Assembly: GCA_005656395.1 (NCBI GenBank)
Contig: SRSI01000050.1
Location: 3,844,001-3,908,000 of the forward strand
DNA: 64,000 nt
Reading direction: 5' to 3'
Source: Strongyloides papillosus
Taxonomy: Eukaryota; Nematoda; Chromadorea; Rhabditida; Strongyloididae
The notes below the pieces were generated by a model that did not search any database, was not told where the DNA came from, and saw only the letters and a list, made by a program, of their open reading frames with translations. This document shows positions 23,183 through 33,415 of this stretch, piece after piece. How positions within the stretch are numbered: the stretch's first letter is position 1; each line of letters begins with the position of its first letter. Both the position numbers and the translations under genes were made by a program.

Positions 23183-25017
23183 CTATTTGCCAATGCAAAA
23201 AGTGCTAAAAATGCTATCTAAAATATCTTCATTTACTATTGTGCCCGTTATCTCACCAATACAATCAGCACAATCTCTTAAATCTTCTGCAGCTATTGCA
23301 CTATCTTTAGATGTATTTACAATAAAGCTTTCTAAAAATTTTCTTGATTTTGTGATCAATTGTATATGTCTTTGTTGAGATAAAGTAAATTCAGAGTTAT
23401 CTTGATGATCTTCCAACAAAACGTTTGCTTCTGTTGACAACATTTTTATAAAATCATCAATACCATTTGAACTGATTGTTGAAGTTACACTAAATCTATC
23501 GAAATGTTCTAAACTAATATTATCTCTATTAAACAAGTCACTTTTGTTTATACATAAAATAATTTTTTTATTTTCATTCCATTTTATCTTATCATTCAAA
23601 AAATTTATCTCATCGTCTATGTTTAAACAACTGGAACCATCAACAACAATTACAATTATATCAGCGTTATTTGCTTTATCTATGGAACGTTCTATTCCTT
23701 TCATTTCCAGTACATCAGTACTATTATCCCTAATCCCAGCTGTATCTGTAATCGTTAATAGCAAACCATTTAATTGTATTTTTGTTTCTAAAAAATCTCT
23801 GGTCGTACCATGGACATCAGAGACAAGCGCAATATCTTTTTCCGCTATACGATTCATTAAACTACTCTTTCCCACATTTGTTCGTCCCACCAACACTACA
23901 TTAATTCCATCTCTTATTAATGTACCACGTTCAAAAGATTTTTCTAGTCGTTCAAATTGCACAATTATTTTCCTTGCTTCATTAATTAACTCATCATTGT
24001 TAGTTGTAACATCATCGGCAAAGTCAATGGACGCTTCATATCGCGCAATTAGATTTATGATTTTTTGTCTTAATGGTTTGATTATACTCCCAATTGAATC
24101 TCCCTTCAATGCTTGTTTTCTTTGTGCATCACTATCAGCTGAGATGAGATCAGCCAATGCTTCCACCTGAGCAATGTTCATTTTCTTGTTGATCAAAGCT
24201 CTGAAAAAGTTATTAGTGTTGCCGATTTTCTTTGTAAATTTATTTAGTGTATTATTCATTTAATAAATTTAGTGTATTTTTCATTTAATAAAAAATTAAC
24301 ATAAAGGTATTAATCTTTTTAGTTCAGAAAAAAAAATAATCTACGAGACCATCAGCGCCATCAGTAATATACGTTATTAATTGCGGTAATCTTAGATCTC
24401 GAAATTTATCTTTACAACATTTACTACAACATACCTTCTTGTAAATTCACCAGCTTTAGCATAATCGGTGTTTTCCATTGAAGCAAGTTCATTACAAACA
24501 CTTCTCACAACTGCTCTACCACCATGTACAAAAAATTCGGCTGTATCCTCTCCAGTAAATGTATTTGGACCATTCAAATACACAACCATAGATCTGTCAA
24601 TAAGTTCCCCATTCTTATCATACAATGGTGAGTAAAAAATCTGTCTTGGGATTATCCTGTTTTTTCTTGTTAGTCTTTTGATGTGTGACAAAGCATCTTT
24701 TCCTAAAAACAAAACAATTAATTCTTCAAAATATTTAAACAATTTCATTGTCCTAGTGGCGTATAACTGAATTTTTATGCTCTTTGAAAATACAGTTTCT
24801 TTTCACCAGGTATTATACTATTCGAATGATCATTAAAACAATAACAAAAACGTCAGAGTTTTAAAACAAATAATCACTCGGTTTTTAAGTAATTTTTTCA
24901 TACACACTCACCAGATAATCTGACAATTGCAATAGCCGATGGTATAGAACCAGAACTAACAGCATAAATATTGTGACGTAAATTTATACCACACCTGACA
25001 AGAGAAGTGGTCCTCAT
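23183..25017 (-). CDS. Mitochondrial tRNA-modification GTPase MnmE/GTPBP3
   Basis: With MTO1 it makes the 5-taurinomethyl (or carboxymethylaminomethyl) group on wobble U34 of mitochondrial tRNAs. Exons 25017-24912, 24702-24435 and 24200-23183 join in frame (463 residues). N-terminus begins MRTTSLVRCGINLRHNIYAV, basic and Arg-rich, fitting a mitochondrial presequence, then SGSIPSAIAIVRLSG typical of the MnmE formyl-THF-binding domain. The helical domain has AKAGEFTRRALINKKMN and QVEALADLISADS. The inserted G domain has GRTNVGKS (about 230-237), DTAG and NKSD. It ends FSTFCIGK, the invariant C-x-G-K catalytic C-terminus. The catalytic cysteine is thus intact. Follows the SOCS gene by 194 bases on the same strand. 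Confidence 0.95.
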
Positions 25018-25211
25018 ACCTTATTTTATTTTATAAACAAAGTACAAAATAAAAATATTAATTGAAATAACAAAATGAAAAATAGAAATGAAGGTAATCC
25101 TGTATGTACAAATTAGTTAAAACTACACTTGATCTTTAAAATACAAATATCTTAAAATCTTCCTCGATATACTGAAATTTTCATCTAAAACTTATCGTAA
25201 GAAAAGAACAT

Positions 25212-25809
25212 CTAAGAGATCATTAGATACTTCTTTTCCATTAAATACTTTTGCAAAATGATAGGTATAGGAAGCGATTTGATCCTCCCAACATCAACGA
25301 TATGATTCCTCACCGATATCCTGCACCAATACTTCAGTGATGGCATCAAATTCGTCCTCTTCAACGGGTACAACAAAAATATCTGCTCAGCACCGTTATT
25401 TAAATGATCATTACTATGCATCAACAAACAGTGTTGTCGTATATTTTTACTATATTCAATTGTTTTTTCTATAAATTGTATGATAGATTGAGACTTTATT
25501 AAAGAATGTGGTCCACCCAGGCAATAATATCCATTGTACTTTGCTAAACGACTATGAATGATGTTGTCCTCGGTTTTGAATGTTAATGAGTAGATGTAAT
25601 TCTCATTACGAGAATCACGGACTAGAAAAGTTCCTGGTGGTTGTGTTGCCAGAAGATCTTCAGCCTCACGTGATGATATACCACCCCAATACCACTGACA
25701 CTTAAAAATAATGGTAATTAATTTAAAATAATTAAGCAGTACAAAAATAGTTAAAAAATGGGATACTTACTTTCCGTAATTCTGCTATAGAATCAGAAAT
25801 AGAAGTCAT
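25212..25809 (-). CDS. Small SOCS protein (SH2 domain plus SOCS box)
   Basis: Adaptor that binds phosphotyrosine through SH2 and recruits elongin B/C-cullin 5 through the SOCS box to down-regulate signalling. Exon 1 is only 13 codons (25809-25771), exon 2 is 25700-25212 (GGAAA|GTAAGT / TTTTTAAG|TGT), total 175 residues. SH2: WYWGGISSREAEDLL, then GTFLVRDS with the phosphotyrosine-binding arginine, YIYSLTFKT and HSLIKSQSI. SOCS box at the C-terminus: SLKYWCRISVRNHI (BC-box) followed by LPIPIILQKYL, matching the LPxPxxLxxYL Cul5-type box. Short length resembles CISH/SOCS2 types. Elongin C is encoded 11 kb away. Confidence 0.9.
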
Positions 25810-26180
25810 ATTCAGGTATGACAGAAATTGTTATAAGATGGTGAATAATAAGTAGTAGAAAGTTATTTTTAAACATTAAAAATAAATTCAACAATATAAC
25901 TACTGCGTCTATAAAGAAAAGTAGTTAGAGAAGATAAGATGTTAGACAATTTTCATATGATGTTTTGGGATATTGTTTCTCCAAAAAAAATTTATCTTGA
26001 CGCGAAACATTTAGGCACTAGAGATAATGGGGGAGCAAGTGATGATAACATCATGCATTTGTAGGGTAAAAACAATTGAATTTATTTTCCTTCTTCTAGG
26101 CTTTAAAAACATCAAAGATTGCCTAGATAATTCTTTTCAATTGAATGACTTGTTTAGATTATAAAGTTTCCTGTTTTTAA
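25810..26180. promoter_or_regulatory. Divergent promoter region, SOCS / sws-1
   Basis: 371 bases between the divergent SOCS (-) and sws-1 (+) starts. A GC-richer block at 25997-26070 includes an inverted repeat TGATGATAACATCATG. Regulatory role is inferred from position only. Confidence 0.4.
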
Positions 26181-29100
26181 ATGAATACAGCAAAAGAGAT
26201 TAGGAATATTCTCGAAATAACGAGGGTTGAATTGATACACCACTCTGAAAATGATGATAAACAAGGCATCTTGGAATGTCTTGGAAGGTATGCTCTCTCA
26301 AATAAAGTATGTAAATGTCGTTTATCCATGCTTTCAGGTTACGACAAATTCTGGGAAGAGATGTTGAGGAAGCCGTTAGATTGGTAAATGACGGGTTTGT
26401 TAAAATAATCCAAGATGCGAGTAGTGGTAGAAAAATTGTTAGAGTGACGTCAAGATCTGATTCTAAAATTTACCATCTTTTTCCTCGAATAAATTATTGT
26501 CAGTGCCCGGAGTACAAAGAATTTGTAATTGGTTCCAAGACTAAGTTCATGGTATGTTTTTTTATGTTAATTTATTTGCAGTAAACAGCCAAGAATGTTA
26601 TATGTAACTAGACACAAAGAAATACAATATGTTCATACTAGATTTTTATCTTTTTTGTTTCCTAAAGGCAAGTTTGATTCTTTTCTTCTAAATTGTTTGT
26701 AAAATCTTACTTTATTATATCATCGGATTGCCTTTTTTTACATAAACGTGGGAATTTGATAATACAATTGACCGCGCCTTATATTATTACGTGAGAATGG
26801 GACAATGGACTGAGTAATTTTCATCATAATATGCTAATTTTTTTCTAGAATTGCCATTTAGTCATTTTTACTACTCAGGGAGAAATCTACCAATATGTTT
26901 ACAAAAGTGTTATTTGTAGCAGAAAAAAATGATGCTGCAAAATCCATATCCAATGTTTTGTCTCACGGAAACTGTTCAAGAAGAGAAGGAATGTCAAAGT
27001 TCAATAAAATCTATGAATTTGATGCTGACGTTTTAGGAAGAAGGTGTCGTGTATCGGCTACCTCTGTATCAGGTCATTTGATGACGACCGACTTTGGGCC
27101 AGAATACCAAAATTGGACGGCTGTTAATACTGTCACCCTTTTTGAAGCTCCCGTAATGAGTTACGTTGTGGAAACAATGAAAAATATTGAGACCACACTG
27201 AAGAATTGTTCTCGCGTCAGTAGTATTTTGGTGATATGGACAGATTGTGATCGTGAAGGGGAAAATATCGGCTCTGAAATTGCTCGTGTATGTTCAAGAT
27301 TTAACGAAAATATTGATATTTATCGAGCACGGTTCTCTGAAATTACACCCCATGCCATTCGACATGCATTGAATAATTTAACGAGGTTGAATGAGAATAC
27401 GATAAATGCTGTTGATTGTCGTATAGAACTAGATTTAAGGATTGGTGCTGCGTTCACTAGATTACAAACATTGTATCTGCAAAGAAGATTTGCAAGTCTG
27501 TTAACTACACTAGTTGGAGACTTTAAGAATGTTATTTCTTATGGGTCTTGTCAATTCCCAACTTTAGGATTCGTTGTTGATAGATATTTAGAGGTGATGG
27601 GCTTTATACCTGAAAACTTCTGGCAACTGCGTGCCTTTCATCTGAAGAATGGTGTAAAAACTGAGTTCACCTGGGAACGGGGAAGATTTTTTAACAAAAC
27701 AGTTGTTGAATCGTTTTTGGCGATTTGTCAAAATAAGAAATCTATGGCAAAGATTGCTTCTATTGAGAAAAATCCCAAAACTAAATTCAGACCTGTTGCA
27801 ATGGATACTATATGTCTTGAGAAGTTAGCGGTTCGTGTTTTGAAAATGAGTGCCAAAAAAGCTATGGATATGGCAGAAAAACTTTATTCATCTGGATACA
27901 TTTCTTACCCAAGAACTGAAACAAATATATTTCCTAAAAATTTTAACTTGCCGACACTAGTAGAGAATCAAAAAGACGATCCCAATTGGGGGTCATTCGC
28001 AGAAGACATTATGAACAGAGGAGGTCCAAGACCCAGGAATGGTAAAAAAAGTGACGAAGCACATCCTCCCATTCATCCATTGAAACTAGTTAGAAAAGAA
28101 CAACTTCAAAATCATGATATGTACAGGCTGTATGAATTAATTGTAAGATATTTTCTTGCTTGTTGTTCAAGAGACGCAAAAGGACAAGAGACAACTGTAA
28201 CAATGACTATTGATCAAGAGATATTCAAAGCCTATGGACTTCAAATTGAAGACAGAGGTTATTTGGAAGTATATCCATACGACAAATGGGCTGACAAGAT
28301 TTTACCAGAATATATTGTAAATGAAAAGGTATCTGAAAACTTGGATATTGACATTCATGAGGGAACAACTACAGCCCCACTACTGTTGAATGAAGCAGAT
28401 CTGATTACTTTGATGGATAAATATGGTATAGGCACTGATGCAACCCATGCTGAACACATTGAAACTATTCAGAAAAGAAGATACTGTTCACTGAATAATG
28501 AAAGAAGGTTTGTTCCGAGTACTCTAGGACTTGCTCTAGTAGAATCTTATAATCGTCTGGGTTACCAATTAAGTAAACCCGATTTAAGAGCTAATCTAGA
28601 GAAAGGTTTAGAAGCAATATGTAAAGGTATGTTTTCATAAATAGTAAAAAAAATTTTTAAATATATTTTTCAGGTGAAAAGACAAAAGAAGAAGTTCTTT
28701 CATATCAAGTTCTTAACTACAAACGTATTTTTGAGGCTGTAGAAGCGCAAATAGAGAGATTTGGAAATTGTTTTGAAGATGTATCTAAGAATAATAGTAT
28801 CCCATTGCGTGCTATTGAGAATAACTTTCCTTCAAGTAATAGGGATCAAAATGTTAACACAAGTACTAGAGGAGGTAGAGGTCGCGGTGGTAACTCTTCA
28901 GCAAGAGGACGTGGTTCTTCAACAGCTAGTAGTAGTAGAAATAGCTCAACTTCAAGGAACCAAAGATCAAATTCTAATACAAGGGTATCAGAAGACGTTA
29001 AGTGTCATTGCAATAAACCTTCAATGATTTATACTGTAAGAAAGGATGGACCAAATAAAGGAAAAACTTTCTATGGTTGTCCTGAACCGATTTCAAGTAG

Positions 29101-29464
29101 TGAACGTTGTAATTTTTTCCAATGGTGTCAGTAAAATCGGATATAATATTCACTTGGCTGTTTATACTTTTTATTTTATTTTTTATTTATATGTTCCTTC
29201 TAATAATTAAATATAATATTTTAGTGCCAACATTCCATTGCTTCATATGTTTTTCTTGCTCTTGAAGGTGTACAAGGAAACGATAATACTACATTGATTG
29301 AGAAAGTTACCACTAATGATGGAATGGAGGATGATTTTGATGAAGAAAATGATTCAGTAGTTAAAATAGATGACAAAAATGTTATTAAAGAAATAATTAA
29401 GAATATGTGCAGAGATGTTTATGATTATGAAATGAATAACGTTGGGAATGATATGTCTGACTAA
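26181..29464 (+). CDS. sws-1: ZSWIM7/SWS1 Shu-complex protein; encloses top-3
   Basis: SWS1 is the SWIM-domain core of the Shu complex, which supports RAD51 filaments in homologous recombination. Exons 26181-26287, 26338-26551 and 29225-29464 (186 residues). The second exon carries AVRLVNDGFVKIIQ, GRKIVRV and the first half of the zinc motif (YCQCPEY). It ends KTKFM|GTATGT. A phase-0 exon at 29225 after TTTTAG begins TGC-CAA-CAT and supplies CQHSIASYVFLAL, restoring C-x-C…C-x-H exactly as in human ZSWIM7 (ILCKHLLAVYL). An alternative acceptor at 26849 gives N-C-H with broken spacing and then runs into the top-3 start, so it is less likely. The final intron (26552-29224) contains the whole top-3 gene. 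Human ZSWIM7 is 140 residues; the extra length is an acidic tail. Confidence 0.85.
26838..26848 (+). promoter_or_regulatory. Probable (trans-)splice acceptor of top-3
   Basis: TTTTTTTCTAG ends 46 bases before the top-3 ATG at 26895 and lies inside the sws-1 intron. A cis splice from sws-1 exon 2 to this site gives a damaged SWIM motif, so it more likely receives a spliced leader. Inference from sequence and position. Confidence 0.5.
26895..29134 (+). CDS. top-3: DNA topoisomerase III alpha
   Basis: Type IA topoisomerase that dissolves double Holliday junctions with a BLM-type helicase. Exons 26895-28626 and 28674-29134 (AAAG|GTATGT / TTTTTCAG|GT), 730 residues. Starts KVLFVAEKNDAAKSIS; TOPRIM acids in DCDREGENIG (residues 117-121 onward); SISYGSC-type core (ISYGSCQFPTLGFVV); catalytic tyrosine Y338 in YISYPRTET; GTDATHAEHI. 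The C-terminal exon has an RGG/Ser-rich linker and one GRF zinc finger (CHCNKP…FYGCP…CNFFQW), which marks the alpha rather than beta form. Shorter than human TOP3A (1001 residues), lacking the additional zinc fingers. The entire gene is inside the last intron of sws-1, same strand. Confidence 0.96.
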
Positions 29465-29760
29465 ATACAAGGACAATCTATATATGTTTTATCAGTGTCT
29501 TTATAGAATTTTGTATTTCTTTTTATTTTTGTAAATTTTATGTAAATATTCTACTTCTTTTTGATATCATTTAATCTTTTAAAATACTCTTGATAACTTT
29601 TATGTTGTAATAAATGTTTGTATAATTTTTTAATGAAAAATGCAATTGGAATCTTAATATACTAAAAAAATGGACTTAAATTAATAATTTATTATATAAA
29701 CAAACTTATACACGTCGTCTAATATAAGTGATTTAATTTTACGTGTGAATTCCATACAAT

Positions 29761-32700
29761 TTATTTTTTATTTTTATCTTCGATTTCTTTTTCCTTTTTA
29801 ACGAGTTTTTCAGCCATGGTCATAAACTTTTCATAGGCTTCTGCGTCCATATCATTAATTTGTCTCTTGTAATGCTCAAAAACGACCATAAGAGCAAAGA
29901 CAAATTGACTGTACTTCTGGACAGCAAGATACCTATGTTCCCTTAGACACTTCAATCTTGCGATTGGATCGAAAGTCGGGAAGACGTTGATAGTATCAAT
30001 CAAATACATTATGAGTGCGAGGGTTCCGGTCCTTCCGATCCCTGCACTACAATGTATTCCTATATAATCACCAGTACGTAAACTGATGATTCTCTTATAT
30101 AGTGAATAGATACTCATGTGTTCGGATGGGACACCTGAAAGAAAAGAATTAATAAAAGTATTGTTCATTATTTAAACTTACTCTTATCAGGCCATCCTTG
30201 ATAGTGGAGGATTGTGAATTTCATTTCGGAATTATCTTTTTTATTCTTAAGGTTACATTCTGTTTCGGTGGTGAAGTCCTTATCCAACCCTTTGAAATTT
30301 AATTTTGAAACACAGAAATTTTTAGTTTCAAAAGACTGGTCTTTTTCAGGGAAATAAGGGAGCCATTTTTTTCTTTCACCAGTAGCTTCTTCAGGCTTGA
30401 CTAAGATAACAACAAGAGTTATTTTGTATCTTAGAATCATATCAAGCATATCGTCAATTGTCTCATCGAGTGGTGCCTAAAAAAGTAAGTTTTAATGATA
30501 TTAATGTTAAAACCCTACCTGACATAAAATCAATTTTCTAGTTATCTTGTTTTTTGTGGTATATTCAAACTTATTAGCATGAATAAAGCTTTCTGTGTCC
30601 CAGGCAGGTTTTCCATTAACAGTGATCCCATTTGCATCAAGACATTGGATGTCACTGTAGCGGTATCTCTTCTTGTCTTTACCAGTTAGATAATTGTCGA
30701 TTGCATCATAGTATCGCTTGCAGTAAAAAGGAAGTGCATTCTGGTCCATTCTTCCTAGAGTATAGAAGACAGATTTGTATTCGTACATCTTTCCTTCATC
30801 AACAATATTGACGAATTCTAGGAACTTTTTTAATACTTCATCCATCTTGTCTCTTCGTTTTAAATAATCATAGAAGTAGCTGTCATAACTGGAGGTAAAA
30901 TCAGTACGACGTTGTGAGAAGTCAATAATAATCCTGTTGTTGAAGAATGCTGTTACGAGAGCTTTAATCATGTAGGCAAACTCGTATGGCACCAAGTTTC
31001 CTCCGTACCGTCTGTCACGGATACTCTTGATAACTGTCATGGGGCAATCAATGTCTCTATCAGATATCAATGCATCGTATATACATGCGAAATAGGTGAG
31101 CATGTATACACGGGCTCCAGTTCCTTGTGTTGAGTGAATAAGTATGTTCTTCTTAGGAGCATTTTTGATAATTTCCTTATATATATTAACAAATTGGAGA
31201 TCCGACTGAGGTATCTCATTTCCTTTCCAATTAGAAACATGAAATATATCCAAATATTTTGATTCACTTCCTTTCCTTTCCAACATTACTTTGTATCCTG
31301 AGACAGAAAGAACATTGACTTTGATCACATCCAAACAGGTAACAACAATGTCTTTGTATGTAGTTTTATCCTTTTTCCAATATAGATCTTTTAAAACCTC
31401 ATCATTGTCTCCAGAGTTTTTGTCATAGATTATGGTAATTATCGTGGCAATGTCCTCCTCATAAATCATCTGCCAGAAGGAAGATTGATTATCTTTTGTT
31501 GGACCCTAAAATGATAGAATTATATTATTAGAATTTATAAACTTACATCAGAAAGGATATACTTTCTTTTTTCTGCATCAGTATAAATATAGTGAGCTTG
31601 AATTTTCCTGAACAAGTTTTTGTAGCAATCAACTAGCGTTTCATCAAAAAGATGACTAATGCCAATGTCGACTTCTTCACCTCCTTCCACTTTTTGGATA
31701 ACTTTCCGATTTAGTACCTTATCAGATAAGTACTTTTTGTCCTTTATTATCTTACAGTAGTTATCAAAAGACTCGTTCGTCAGATTATCCCAGAAAACAT
31801 AGACGTTGGGATATTTTCTCTTGTGTTTTAACATTATAAGGAACGGATTCAACCATTTTTTGTAAAGAATTACTACTGGAACAGTCAAGATAATTAAGAT
31901 AAGAAGAATGACTCCAACAATTAAAGAGATGGCTTTGGTCTTTCCAACTTTATCCGAAAATTTTTGAAGCGCAGACTTTTGATTTTCCTCCGATTCTTCT
32001 TTTATCTTGTCTATTTGTTTCACAAATGTTTTTTCCATTGTAGCTAGTTCTAACATTTTAGTCTTGTTGTGTTGGGATGTTATGTTGTTTAATATTTGAT
32101 CTGCTAGTCTTTGAGCATTCAAAGCAATCGTATCTTTGTTAACAAATTTTGTAGTTGTCGTGATACTTCCATCCAAAGTCTTGTATATACAACTTATTAC
32201 TGTAGTGCCATTATTGCTTTCTACAAAAGATATCGAGCTTCCTCCTTTAGAAAATTTTCCTCTCATGCTATCAGTAGAATTCAGATCTTTAACGCCTGCA
32301 TGAATTCCATTATATTCAATTTCTTTCAAGTAACCGACATTCAAATAAGTAGTGTCGCATTTTACTTTTATAGAAGTATCATTTGCAGAAATTTCTTCAG
32401 TCTTGTCAAACGTAGAGTCATTAAGTTTTGGCCCAAAGTAGTATTTTTGTGTAACATTTGTGATTTCACTCCCTGTCACACAAGTGTATGTTAACTGCAC
32501 CAAATCGAATCCATTGATATCAAAACTTGAAGTTATGGATGTAGTGGAATCTTCAATAGGTTTGATGCCACTTTCCAGATATCTAAGTTTTGATAAAGAT
32601 ATTTTTTCACCACTATAAAAGTCTTCGTTGGTATCTACTTTGAGATTCACTTTAATCTCTTCTTTTCGTCCATTTAAATTATCAATCATTATTTTCTTTA

Positions 32701-33415
32701 CTTCGTTTGTAATATTATTTTCAACGCGACTGGGTAAATTAAATATCGGACATTTCCCATATACCTTATATATATAACAGGGTTTTTTTATTGTGTCATT
32801 ATCACCGCCACTAGGCTTTTTAAAATAATATATCATCTGGTTTACATAAGGTTTTTTGATATGAGTTCCACTGATTTTCTCTGGCATGCTTTTTCCTTTT
32901 TCCTTAGATATAATTAAGTTATTTGCAGGTTCATCGTCACAGGAAGTGCTAGGTGATGGAAGTGCGGCACTCATATGTAATTTTTCCGTAGGGATTTCGT
33001 CAGGTACAGTATCATTCCAATTAACATTAAAAATCCATTGTTTTTTTATGTAAGATCCCCCGGCAGTTTCGATATCAACAATACCACAATTAATTTTTGT
33101 TTGATTGGCTGATTGTCTTAACAAAGGTACCCATGCAAACAGTTTGTTATGATCACGAAGCGTACTTTCTGATTCAATAATGTCATCTGTAGGAATGAAC
33201 GAATCATTTGAAGTTTTATGATTATATTGAGTATACGGACACTTTACTAGTACTATATTAGAAAGAGTTGTGGCTTCTAAATCAATCAAGAATGTTGTTC
33301 CGTTGGTATCCTCAGGTACATAGGGAAATAGCTTTTCACGATGTACTTCTTCAGGCTGTATTAGAAATGGCATTAAAGCCAAAGCAGCACCCAACCAATA
33401 TAACTTAAAGAACAT
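29761..33415 (-). CDS. Receptor-type protein tyrosine phosphatase, dead D1 and intact D2
   Basis: Exons 33415-31547, 31505-30519, 30476-30182 and 30134-29761, all in phase, give 1174 residues. A signal peptide (FKLYWLGAALALMPFL) leads a roughly 470-residue ectodomain with many N-x-S/T sites and no domain I recognise; transmembrane helix at about 494-517 (LIVGVILLILIILTVPVVIL). Two intracellular phosphatase folds follow. D1 (about 560-830) keeps the fold (KYILSD-GP…SSFWQMIYEED) but its WPD position reads WKG and the P-loop reads IHSTQGTGAR at 746-755, with no catalytic Cys and the Arg displaced. D2 (about 885-1150) has WPD at 1047-1049 and HCSAGIGRTG with Cys1079. Normal RPTPs show the opposite. 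No close family name can be given. Confidence 0.85.

Noticed and set aside
23544..24170. 208-codon plus-strand frame opposite MnmE
   Set aside because: Antisense shadow of the well-conserved MnmE G domain.
24330..24400. GC-richer patch with CGAGA/TCTCG ends in the MnmE intron, considered as a snoRNA
   Set aside because: No C/D or H/ACA box in the right place.
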